39,035 nt of DNA. Source: Knufia peltigerae. Its lineage: Eukaryota > Ascomycota > Eurotiomycetes > Chaetothyriales > Trichomeriaceae. A program made the position numbers and the translations under genes. Shown one piece after another: positions 29,684 through 39,035 of this stretch; positions within the stretch are counted from its first letter, which is position 1, and every line of letters starts with the position of its first letter. The notes under the pieces were generated by a model, which worked only from the letters and a program-made list of their open reading frames with translations, did no database searches and was not told where the DNA came from. The DNA lies in contig JAPDRN010000207.1 of the NCBI GenBank assembly GCA_030247855.1, forward strand, positions 1-39,035, in the 5' to 3' direction.

Positions 29684-32600
29684 TCACCCAGGGATTGAAG
29701 TCAATGTCTTTCTCTTCAACGTCCTATGCGAAACCTTCCTTGAACGTTCTGTGCCAGTCTCCGTAGCCTCGGCGTCGAGCAAAGGTTTGATTTCATCATC
29801 TGAATGTTGTGCTTCAGACTGATAGCTTTCCAGAAGCTTAAGAATTGCCCACTGGCACTCCTCTCGTGCGACTTCGGCATATTTTTGGCAGACTCTCGAC
29901 ATATGTCCACAATCTCCAAGTTTGTAATTATCAAGCAGAAGCTTCACCATGTCGAAACGTCCATTCGTCACTGCGAGATCTAGTGCAGTATATTGCCCAT
30001 CGGACGTGAGAGCTCCAACATCAGCACCATGGGCAAGGAGTATTTGTGCAATGCGAATATAGCCCTGAGAGGCAGCATGTTGAAGAGGTGTCCATCTGAA
30101 TGCATCAGAAGTCGTATTGGGGTTGGCTCCATATTCCAGTAGAAGCTCCACGATCGCTATATGGCCATTTCTGACAGCACCTATCAAAGGCACCTCGAGC
30201 TTGGTGTCACACCCAGGGTCCGGATCCACATCGACTCCCCTATCCAACAACAGCTGGACTAGTTCCTTGTTTTCCTTTCTCGAGAAGCAGATTCTTGAAA
30301 GTATAGTGGTTGGTGATCTAGTCTCGCCGCTGTGAAAAGCGTTCGCGTCTGCGCCACGATCTAACAATTCCAATGTGAATTTCTTGGAGGCCTCGCGGTC
30401 AAATTTTTGATAGAAGTGAATGGAGAAAAGTATCTCAGATAGTTCCAATGGAATCAGTGTGACAGTGTGTTGAAGAAACCACTCGATGACTTCAATTCTG
30501 GCATATCTTGCGGCTCGCGACAATGCTTCTCCCAAGATCGTGCTCGGAGTGTTTTGACGAATCGGTGCTTGCAAGTTCAGGCCAGCTTGTAACATCTCCT
30601 GGATGAAGTCTATGCGACCAAGTATTGCAGCAGCCACAGTTGGGATCATCGATTCATCGTACCCATGTCGATAATTGCACCCGTTGTAGGTGACGTCTGC
30701 GCCATGCGCGATCAGGTGTCTTAGAACACTCATAGATCCAGATTTAATGGCGGCTGAGAGGACTGTATCCCCATATCTGGATGGAGAAGCATTCACATTG
30801 GCTCCCCAGTTGAGAAGCAGGTTGACCAATGCCATATTTCTGCATCGGATAGCTGCTTGCAAAGCTGTCAAACCGCCGTCGAAGAAGCATGGCGCGTTAA
30901 CATCAGCACCAGAGGCCAACAGTAATTGAGCCACAGCAGCATTTCCGCTGAGACAAGCGGCCTGCAATGGAGTCCATCCGAGAGTCCATACCTTCCCGCA
31001 AATTTGCTGAGCAGGCTCAATAAATACGCCAGATCTGATGAGAATGTGCAGGATTCGCAGATCTCCACCATACGAAGCATATACCATTGCATCGGCTTTC
31101 CCGAGCAAGCTCCCGTCATATGTTTCGCTGAGATTAGCGCCGTGCTGAATTAGCAGTGCCAGGGCTTCATAGTTGTTTCTCCAAACGGCAATAATTATGC
31201 AGGGGATTGTGCTTTCGACTGTGGGCTTTGCGCCTTGTTCGAGGAGTAGTTGAATCAATTGTGTATTGTTCTCCCACACTGCACGTTGAAGAGCTGTTTG
31301 GAATGTCCCTCGTGGCAGGTCTTCCAGAAGCAGTTGCTTGTAGTACGGATCAAGAAGATCCCCGTTCGTTGTGAACAAGTGGTCATTCACATCGGCCCCA
31401 GCTCGAAGAAGAATCTCGCACATTTCGACATCATTGGATTCGATGCCAAGGGATAAGGGCAGAGCCACGCGACTTTCCAATGATTGATATCGCTTTAGAA
31501 TGGCTCTGTTCTCTTTCCCAAGATCCGTCGAAGCTCCATGATCTAGTAAAGTACAGACTAGAGAGTGCTGTTGTGCAGAGACCGCATGTTGCAGAGCGGT
31601 CCAACCTTGACTATCCATCGCATTGACATTCGCACCGAGCTCGAGCAGCTGAAGGCATTCTGTGACAATCATACCAGATTTCGCTGCAAGAGGTAACAAT
31701 AGCGCAGGGTTAAAGGTCGACTTTTGCCTGGATATGTCGAGCATATGGCGAAAAAGCTCTGGAGCAAAATACGCGGCCAAGTCCATCGCAGGGCGATCAT
31801 ATAGGAACACCTGAAGTTCCGACGGTGCCATGGGACAACCGGCATCAGCTCCATCGTCAAGGAGAGCTTTACCGAATGAGGTTTGTTTGTGCACAACAGC
31901 CTCGTGAAGCAAGGTTCGTGGATATGCTCCACCACGTAGTCGCTGGTCCAAGTCCAGGAGAAATGGCCGCAAAAATCGTACTATCTCATATCGTCCTTTT
32001 CTCGCCGCATAAAGAAGAATGAATTCTTGGAAGGAGCGGAGGTATTGTAGCTGCTCTATACAGGAATATCTCAGCGCCTCTATGCCATACTTGCTTAGTA
32101 AATTGTCAGCCAGGTTGTCGAAATGATCACGTTGTATGAGGTGGTTGGAACAGATATAGACCAAGTAACTCATCAAGACGGGGAGATCTGCTACTCCAGG
32201 GTAGTAGGCAACAAGCTCCATATCACTGATAAAATAACTCTTTTCGGGAAGAGCCACTCTCCAGACCTCTGAGGCTAAGGATTCCCCTAAGTCTTCGTAA
32301 TTCCTGGAGGCAGCCATGAAAAGCCTGCGGGCAATTGCAATTGACATCTTTCCAGCTTCAGATTGAAAATCTGTCACAGATGGATATGAGGCGTCTCTGG
32401 GAGTGCTCAGAGAGGCTCCAACCGTAAGCGACTGGTTTGCTTTAGGTTCGTTATTGGTATCAACTAACTGAGTTACGTCTGGCGGGTGTGATGTATCTCT
32501 AATAGAACGCAGAGGAACCCCAACTGCAAGCGAGTTGGATTCTTCTGACGGATTATCGGTGCCAATCAACTGGAATTCCTGGAGATAATGAAAGTAAGGT

Positions 32601-33240
32601 TCGAACGAAGCTGAGTATGAGTTCAGAACGCTAGAAAATGACAACTTGTCGCCGACGGGAAAGATTCTTCGTATCCATTCCCAGAAGGAATGGCAAGGCA
32701 ACGTGATGGTTGTAACGGCGGTAGGGTTGATCAATTCCCTGCGAATGGTGAGGTCTTCGCAAGTGCGTGGCCGAGTATTTTCTGGTCTTTGGATCAGGGC
32801 AGGAAGTCATTCTCGTGTTAAAGACTTACTATTGCCTTGTTTTACTCGCATCTTTGGAAGATCGTGCCGCTGAATAGCCCTCCTAGCCTGAGCAGCATCC
32901 AAACGCTTGCCATTTTTTGTGATGATCCTCGCCTGTCTCACATCCAGCCGGCGTTGTTTGAGTTCCCGAGCAGCCTCGACCCACTGCTCCCTTTTTCCAT
33001 TCTTGCTCAAGCCCCATTTCCTGAACTTCCTTTTGAGTTGGTCTACGCTACATTGCGTCAAGTGTCATCAGTAGAAGGAAGGTGAGTTTTCAATTTGCCG
33101 TACCTTGCTTCGAGAGAAAACAGAACTAACAATTGTTGGCGCACATCCTCAAGCCGTAGTCCATGGGTAAGATAGAGGTCTTGGATGACATCCTTACATT
33201 CATCCAATGACTGAGGATTGGCCTTCGTCACAGCCGCCAT
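29684..33240 (-). CDS. Clr5-domain ankyrin-repeat protein, 3 exons
   Basis: Exons 33240-33104, 33047-32830 and 32781-29684 give 1150 residues. The Clr5 domain is formed by splicing: DVIQDLYLTHGLRLEDVRQQ in exon 1 and VDQLKRKFRKWGLSKNGK across the first intron. A basic linker and a nonconserved region follow. From about residue 400 to 1080 there are roughly 15-16 ankyrin repeats, for example GWTALQHAV..LVCTLLDHGAS, GWTPLQAACLSGNAAVAQLL, and VPLIGAVRNGHIAIVELLLEYG. Clr5 was first described in a fission-yeast silencing protein. In filamentous ascomycetes the domain often heads large ankyrin or NLR-like proteins of unknown function. No NACHT or NB-ARC motif is seen between Clr5 and the repeats. 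Nuclear or scaffold roles are possible. Confidence 0.88.
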
Positions 33241-34301
33241 ATTGGTCAGAGGTAGGTTATTCCCGGGCAACCATGAAGTCTGCGTTTAGGTGAATGCTGC
33301 GGGCTAATCAATGTAAGTGCAATTAAATCAGGGCATCAAACATGCGTTGCGATTCTCGTACATGGCGTGCTTAAAATCAAACATTGATTTGAGGCTGTGC
33401 ATGAAGCAACTCACGGTAACAACGTGACCAACGAGGCTGTGAGACCATCGCTAATGCTGCGTTGGTGGCGACTGGTAGTCAACAAGCTGATAGGCGCTAA
33501 AAGGTTTGTATGGGTTATCAACCAGTCAACGAGGCATTTTGAAACCAGCCATGTTTCTTGTAGGCAGCGAATGCAGCCCGGCACGGCGCCTGCAGACCAA
33601 GAGGCCATGATAACACAGGTGGGACTCGATTGGCGGGATTCGTTCTTTTTCAAACAAATACTCGATGCCTAGTATTAGAACAGTGATACATTTCAGTGAC
33701 TCTTGCAAGCTTCAGGAGATTCTAAAAGGAGAAGCATGTGCGATGTTGCCGCCGGGCAAAGATATTTACGCGCCGAGCCTCGAAAAAGACACGAATCACG
33801 TCCACACGTGATCAGACTCAAAGCCAAAGGTTGACAGGACACAGCAGAAGCGAACTATATCAATGCTCTTCACTCCTTGTACTTTTGATCACAATGGCCT
33901 AGGCGGTTGTCCACTACCATCGCCTATACAGATCTGGTCATATAAAATGGAGAATAAGAGGCCTATGTACGAGCACAGATACCTTAGGCCTCCAGGTAGG
34001 AGTACCAACGCGGCCAACGTTCTGGCGATTACGGAGTACAATCTCGAGCAATCAATCATCCAAGCCCCGCCACGACGAATTGCCTGATCAGCCTCATCTG
34101 TATCAACTGTGTGGGGCCTACGGGATGCCTACGAGACAAAGTAAAGTATGCCCCAGAGACCCTTAAAGATGGATCTTTTCCGGACGTGGGGTACTGTCTG
34201 GGGTTTATTCTCTTCAGCAAACAGGTATAGCTAAGGTGAGTACTGCACCCGTATCTCAAACACCTTGTATCGCTTGTCCCTTGTTCATTCGTCATTGCAA
34301 A
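33241..34301. promoter_or_regulatory. Divergent promoter of the Clr5-ankyrin and VAO genes, about 1 kb
   Basis: A 1061-bp region lies between outward-facing starts. It holds a CACGTGATCAG at 33805-33815, a TACGGAGTA at 34030-34038 and a CCGGACG-type tract near 34179. Short open frames on both strands (for example 33397-33672) have no domain content. No gene or transposon remnant was recognised. Confidence 0.45.
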
Positions 34302-36169
34302 ATGTCTTCACGTTCACTGCCCGTCACTCCTACTCTCGAAGAAAAACATAGCGGCATTCCGACCCGGCTGGTAGAGCAGGCAAAGAGAGCAAAAGAATTG
34401 TTGTTCTCAAGACGAACCAAGACCGAGAATACTTCCAGTTCCAGGCGACGAGTCCAGCTACCACCCTACACCACTCAGGCAAAATTTGATAATGCCATCA
34501 CTGCATTGAAAGCCGCTGTTGGAGCTCAATATGTGTGTGTCAATGACGGCGCTTTGGTGGATGGTTGGTACATGGAACATCCGTACGTTGTTACTGCCCT
34601 CTCGCATCGAACAGACTTTTGACTGACCTATCTTCCAGCAATACTCACGACAGCAATCATGTGGCGAACCAAGACGCTCTGGTGGCTAGTGCGGTGGTAT
34701 ACCCTTCGACAACCGAAGAGGTCCAAGCCATTGTCAAATGGGCTAATGAATTCCTGATACCAATTCATCCCATTTCAATGGGTAGAAATCTGGGATACGG
34801 TGGCGCTGCACCCAGAGTATCTGGATCAGTGGTGGTCGATTTGGGAAAGCGCATGAACAAAATTCTCAAGATCGACGGTCAGAACTACTCGTGCCTACTG
34901 GAACCTGGTGTGTCTTACTTTGCATTGTACGAAGCCGTCAAGAAGAGTGGTCACAGTCTCTGGATTGATTGTCCAGACCTTGGAGGAGGGAGCGTGATGG
35001 GGAATGCTTTAGACCGAGGCGTCGGCTATACTCCTTACGGTGACCATTTCGGTATGCATTGTGGGATGGAAGTTGTCCTCCCGGATGGCACTTTACTTCG
35101 GACTGGGATGGGAGCTTTACCAGGTGAAGATGACACAGACAATCTGACGTGGCAGTCATTCCAGAATGCATATGGCCCCGCCATTGATGGCATGTTCAGC
35201 CAGTCGAACTATGGTATCGTGACAAAGATGGGATTTTGGCTTATGCCTGCCACCGGAAGCCAATCGTACCTGGTCACATTCCCTCGGGAGGACGATTTCG
35301 AGCAGCTTGTCGACCTGATCGGACCCTTGGCTGCAAGCCGTGTATTCGGAAATGTCCCTCAGATTAGACACGTCGTTCAAGAACTGGCAGTCACTGGAAA
35401 GCCACGGAGTCATTTCTGGCCCGAGGGAAATGACAAAGGCGGGCGAATGCCGCGATCAGTCATATCTCGCGAGGCAGCAAAGCTCCCTTGCGGCGATGTG
35501 AGCTGGATCTTTTATGGCTGTCAATATGGTGATCCAGCAACCATTCAGTCCCAACTTGACCTCATCAAGACCACATTTGCAAAGGTCAAAGGCTCCAAAT
35601 TCTACCTTCCCTCAGACCTGCCAGACGATCATTACATTCATGAACGAGCGAAGGTCAACATGGGCGAACCGGTCTTGAAGGAATTGGACTGGTTAAACTG
35701 GCTCCCGAACGGTGGTCATATTGCGTGCAGTCCTATCCTCCCCACAACTGGGAAACACGCCCGGACGATGATGACGATAGCCGAAAGGTTTTATGCGAAA
35801 TGGGGATTCGACTCATTCAGCACCTTATGCGTTGCGGGTCGAGAAATGCACTTTATCTCTGAGATCGTCTTTGACCGCGAAGACGCTGACAGCAAACGAA
35901 GAGCTGCTTGTCTGATGAGGGAGCTCATCGACGAAGGGGCTCAGAAAGGGTATGGAGAATACAGGACTCATTTGTTGTATATGGACCAGGTCGCAGGAAC
36001 CTATAAATGGGGTAACGGTGCATTGGGTCGATTCAATGAGACCATCAAGGACGCGTTGGATCCCAATGGGATCATAAGTCCTGGAAGGAATGGTATCTGG
36101 GGCAAAAGATGGAGGGAGAAGGGTTGGAAGAGTGGACAGGTCGGTATGCCTAGGGAGGTCAAGTTATGA
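34302..36169 (+). CDS. Vanillyl-alcohol oxidase-like FAD-linked oxidase, 2 exons
   Basis: Exons 34302-34582 and 34639-36169 give 603 residues, longer than the 560 of Penicillium simplicissimum vanillyl-alcohol oxidase owing to an extra, Arg/Ser-rich N-terminus of about 45 residues. The FAD-binding segment has GRNLGYGGAAPRVSG and WIDCPDLGGGSV. By my alignment most known active-site residues are kept: Tyr147 (Tyr108), Asp207 (Asp170), Glu442 (Glu410), His454 in NGGHIACSP (the covalent-flavin His422), and Tyr535-Arg536 in GEYRTHL (Tyr503-Arg504). His61, which assists flavin attachment in the Penicillium enzyme, is replaced by Asn100. Enzymes of this group oxidise 4-substituted phenols such as vanillyl alcohol, eugenol or cresols, in peroxisomes or cytosol. 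It does not end in a clear peroxisomal signal (the end is REVKL). Substrate specificity is not settled. Confidence 0.92.
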
Positions 36170-36505
36170 GGAGCAGGACATACTCTGTAGATGTAAGTGA
36201 GATGGTAGACGGAATATATCTGTATGATAAACTGAGTCCTTGATGACTCTGTAGCGTCCCCGGTTGAATCTCGGCAGGGAGAATGTCACGTCTCGTTATT
36301 TGGATGTTTTGGCGTCGCAGGCACTTCCAAGTTCACACCACCAAGACCAACAGCAGCAACGTGATCTCTTGAGGCTCTGGATTGTCCTCCCTTTAAGGAA
36401 TTTTGCTTGCAATGAAGAACTCAGTCCCAGTACATGGTCCCTGCTGAGAAGGCCTCAAAAGCATGAGTTTCCGTTGTCGACAACAGCATCCTCAACCACC
36501 CTCCA
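36170..36505. other. Intergenic, 336 bp
   Basis: The spacer lies between the VAO stop and the Gem1 start on the same strand. It should carry the VAO 3' end and the Gem1 promoter. No motif of note was recognised. Confidence 0.45.
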
Positions 36506-38413
36506 ATGGCCACCGTCAGAATATGCGTCTGCGGTGACGAGGGTTGTGGTAAGTCCAGCCTTATCACTTCCCTAGTAAAAGACACCTTTATCAGCAACAG
36601 AATCCAAGCTGTTCTGCCTCCAATTACCATTCCTCCCACCCTAGGAACTCCCGAAAATGTCACCACCACCATCGTCGATACCTCTGCATTGCCTCAAGAT
36701 CGAACGAACCTTGCTAGAGAATTGAGAAAATCCAATGTCATTCTCCTAGTCTATTCGGACCATTACAGCTATGAGAGGGTGGCTCTGTTCTGGTTGCCAT
36801 ATTTCCGCTCGCTCGGTGTCAATCTACCGGTAATACTATGCGCAAACAAGTCGGACCTGGTCACTAGCAGCACGCCCGCTCAGATCATGGAAGAGGAGAT
36901 GCTACCGGTCATGTCAGAGTTCAAAGAGATCGACTCATGTATACGGACGAGTGCCCGTGAACACTACAATGTCAATGAAGCATTCTTTTTGTGTCAGAAA
37001 GCCGTCACACACCCCATCGCTCCGTTGTTTGATGCAAAAGAGTCGGTTCTGAAGCCAGCTGCGGTGGCTGCTCTGCTCAGAATATTCTACTTGTGTGACA
37101 AGGATAAAGATGGGTTGCTGAATGACAAGGAAATGCAGGATTTCCAGTTGAAATGTTTCGACAAGAGTCTGAGCGCAGAAGATCTTCAGCACATCAAAGA
37201 CACCATCGAGCATCACCTGCCAGGAGCTGCCCTGGGTCGAGGTATAACTTCCCAAGGGTTCTTGATGCTCAACAAGCTCTACGCGGAGAAAGGTCGACAT
37301 GAAACAATATGGGTCATCCTCCGAACATTTCAGTACACCGACAGTTTGTCATTGCAGGAATCATTCGTCCACCCCAAGTTCGAGGTGCCAGAATATGCTT
37401 CAGCGGAATTGTCTCCTGCCGGGTATCGTTTCTTGGTCGACTTGTTCCTCACATCCGACCGCGATAACGACGGCGGTCTCAAGGATGAGGAGCTTGGGGC
37501 ACTCTTTGCGCCAACACCAGGAATTCCTCAGCTTTGGATTGACAATAACTTTCCTTCTTGTACAGTGCGCAACGATGCAGGTCATGTCACACTACAAGGC
37601 TGGTTGGCTCAATGGTCCATGACCACATTCATGTCTCCCAAGACGACTCTCGAGTATCTCGCCTACCTGGGCTTTGAGTCCCCAGATCGATCGAATTCCA
37701 GCACTATAGCCGCTTTAAAATTGACAAAGCCTCGAAAGAGAAGACGGCGACCAGGGCGAGTCGGTCGGAACGTTCTTCTTGCACATGTATTGGGAGCTCC
37801 GCAATCTGGAAAGTCGGCATTGCTGGACGCATTTCTCGCTCGTCCATTCAACGAACTCTATCACCCTACCATCCAACCTCGAGTTGCAGTCAACACTGTT
37901 GAATTACCAGGAGGTCGACAATGCTATCTCATTCTCAAAGAGTTTGGCGAATCAGAAGCGGCTGCTCTTGACAATAAGAGCAAATTACTTGATCAATGCG
38001 ATGTCATTGTGTATACCTACGACTCTTCGGATCCAGATTCGTTTGCGTACATCCCAAACATTCGAAAGAATTATCCTTACCTCGAAGACTTACCGTCTGT
38101 GTACGTGGCATTAAAGGCAGATCTTGATCGAACAATGCAACGAGTCGACCATCAACCGGAAGAATACACTGCTCAAATCCAAAGGATGCCTCAAGGACCA
38201 CCAATATCTACCAGTGTGACTTGGCCTTCGATACAGGACTTGTTTGTGGTTTTATCAGAAGCAGGTCTTGACCCGGTCACTGCTTACCCACGACTTCTGG
38301 AGGAGGATGATGGTGGTCAATTGATGAGGTATGGTTTGGTGTTGGGGGTTGTGGTTTGTGCTGGTGCTGCAGCTGTGGTGATTTGGCGAAGATCAACTTC
38401 ACCGACTATGTAG
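36506..38413 (+). CDS. GEM1: Mitochondrial Rho GTPase Gem1 (Miro), single exon
   Basis: A 635-residue uninterrupted frame, normal for fungal Miro. The order is complete: N-terminal GTPase with P-loop GDEGCGKSS (10-18) and ANKSDL; a first EF-hand DKDKDGLLNDKE; a second EF-hand DRDNDGGLKDEE; a second GTPase with P-loop GAPQSGKSALL; and a C-terminal membrane anchor (about 606-626) followed by RRSTSPTM. The tail anchors it in the mitochondrial outer membrane facing the cytosol. In yeast, Gem1 maintains mitochondrial shape and inheritance and regulates the ER-mitochondria ERMES contact. The second GTPase has a degenerate base-binding motif (LKAD), as is common in Miro. Both EF-hands keep their acidic ligands. 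Confidence 0.97.
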   Translation: MATVRICVCGDEGCGKSSLITSLVKDTFISNRIQAVLPPITIPPTLGTPENVTTTIVDTSALPQDRTNLARELRKSNVILLVYSDHYSYERVALFWLPYFRSLGVNLPVILCANKSDLVTSSTPAQIMEEEMLPVMSEFKEIDSCIRTSAREHYNVNEAFFLCQKAVTHPIAPLFDAKESVLKPAAVAALLRIFYLCDKDKDGLLNDKEMQDFQLKCFDKSLSAEDLQHIKDTIEHHLPGAALGRGITSQGFLMLNKLYAEKGRHETIWVILRTFQYTDSLSLQESFVHPKFEVPEYASAELSPAGYRFLVDLFLTSDRDNDGGLKDEELGALFAPTPGIPQLWIDNNFPSCTVRNDAGHVTLQGWLAQWSMTTFMSPKTTLEYLAYLGFESPDRSNSSTIAALKLTKPRKRRRRPGRVGRNVLLAHVLGAPQSGKSALLDAFLARPFNELYHPTIQPRVAVNTVELPGGRQCYLILKEFGESEAAALDNKSKLLDQCDVIVYTYDSSDPDSFAYIPNIRKNYPYLEDLPSVYVALKADLDRTMQRVDHQPEEYTAQIQRMPQGPPISTSVTWPSIQDLFVVLSEAGLDPVTAYPRLLEEDDGGQLMRYGLVLGVVVCAGAAAVVIWRRSTSPTM

Positions 38414-39035
38414 GGTAGAATAGAAATGGAAGCAACGGGGTATGATTGAAAAGGACTTGAACAATACTTGAGCCTTGACATCGCCTTGACATCGCCTTGG
38501 CATCCAAAATACAATTAACAGAGTTTGACCTCGTTCTGCCGATATTCCTTTTCGAGTGTTGACTTGTCGAGAAGTACATGGTGAGGTAAGACGTTATGTG
38601 CTGAGCGAAGCACCGGTTTTCTTCGCCTCTGAGTGAACGTCATCTGTTGCTACTCCTTACCTTACCTAGGTAAGTACCCAAGGTACCTATAGTAAGTACA
38701 CGTCAGCTATTTGTTGTACTCGTGCTGCACGGAGTACGGATACAAGTATCATATTCATATACTCGTGATTAATGGTGGTGTACTTCGTACTCCGCGGGTA
38801 GTAAACACGGCTCTATGGGATTCCGAGAATGAACCTTGATTGTTGTAATCGTCATATTAAAGCAGTACGGGAGGAGGATTTAACTGTCCGCACATGATTT
38901 GCTTGGATATTGTGCTATCTGATCATAGAGACCTTTTGTTAAGAGTAAGATATTCCTTCTTCCCAGTTGTTATTGTCGACGTTTGAACACAACTTGATTT
39001 CGTTTATCAAAAATTACATACACTCCATACACACA
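38414..39035. other. Right-edge intergenic region, 622 bp
   Basis: The region follows the Gem1 stop. It holds the exact palindrome at 38661-38674, an additional AGGTACCT palindrome just after it (38681-38688), and two CGGAGTA-type cores at 38730 and 38788. No gene is seen before the window edge. Confidence 0.5.
38661..38674. repeat. 14-bp perfect palindrome
   Basis: CTTACCTAGGTAAG is a perfect inverted repeat with no spacer. Related CCTAGGTA and AGGTACCT pieces occur at 38681-38688, about 28591 and about 2481-2488. It may be a binding site or simply a common intergenic motif. Confidence 0.6.

Noticed and set aside
33397..33672. Open frames on both strands in the VAO/Clr5 promoter region
   Set aside because: They overlap each other, have no start context or domain, and lie in a divergent promoter.
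35800..35880. Loss of the second His in REMHF of the VAO-like protein as loss of the flavin-binding residue
   Set aside because: Counting along the Penicillium enzyme puts the attachment His in the NGAH segment instead, which is kept here as NGGH.

Overview
This window is nuclear DNA of a filamentous ascomycete (Pezizomycotina). Genes are packed on both strands and carry short spliceosomal introns (48-144 nt, GTRNGY donors, CTGAC/CTAAC-type branch sites, YAG acceptors). The content fits: a Zn2Cys6/fungal-specific transcription factor, a Clr5-ankyrin protein, fimbrin, a Ysc84-type SH3 protein, and the mitochondrial GTPase Gem1. The many aromatic-hydroxylase genes would suit a eurotiomycete such as a black yeast of the Chaetothyriales, but that placement is inference. 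All gene models below were spliced by eye from donor, branch and acceptor signals, reading-frame continuity and family motifs. Introns that follow no obvious motif could be off by a few bases.

Layout: (1) 0.7-9.1 kb holds a dienelactone hydrolase-family enzyme, fimbrin, a DDHD-type phospholipase and a small secreted protein with a duplicated six-cysteine module. (2) 9.7-24.2 kb looks like a catabolic or tailoring gene cluster: an MFS transporter (8 exons), a Zn2Cys6 regulator (7 exons), a salicylate-hydroxylase-like FAD monooxygenase (6 exons), a divergently transcribed phenol-hydroxylase/TfdB-like FAD monooxygenase, an extradiol (VOC-fold) ring-cleavage dioxygenase, and a cytochrome P450. 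(3) 24.6-33.2 kb holds a SYLF-SH3 actin-patch protein, an alpha/beta hydrolase, a cytochrome b561-domain membrane protein and a large Clr5-ankyrin protein. (4) 34.3-38.4 kb holds a vanillyl-alcohol-oxidase homologue and Gem1. The last 0.6 kb is intergenic.

How the genes may work together: the two FAD monooxygenases have folds that turn phenols or salicylates into catechols. The adjacent dioxygenase has the three metal ligands expected for extradiol cleavage. The transporter and regulator complete the usual parts of a fungal catabolic cluster. The vanillyl-alcohol oxidase and dienelactone hydrolase, 10-20 kb away, could feed or drain such a pathway. Fungi normally open catechols by intradiol cleavage, so an extradiol enzyme paired with a TfdB-like hydroxylase, both without introns among intron-rich neighbours, is the most interesting signal here. 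No polyketide synthase, NRPS, terpene synthase, hydratase or aldolase is visible, so the pathway is incomplete within the window.

No rRNA, tRNA, CRISPR array or intact transposon was recognised.
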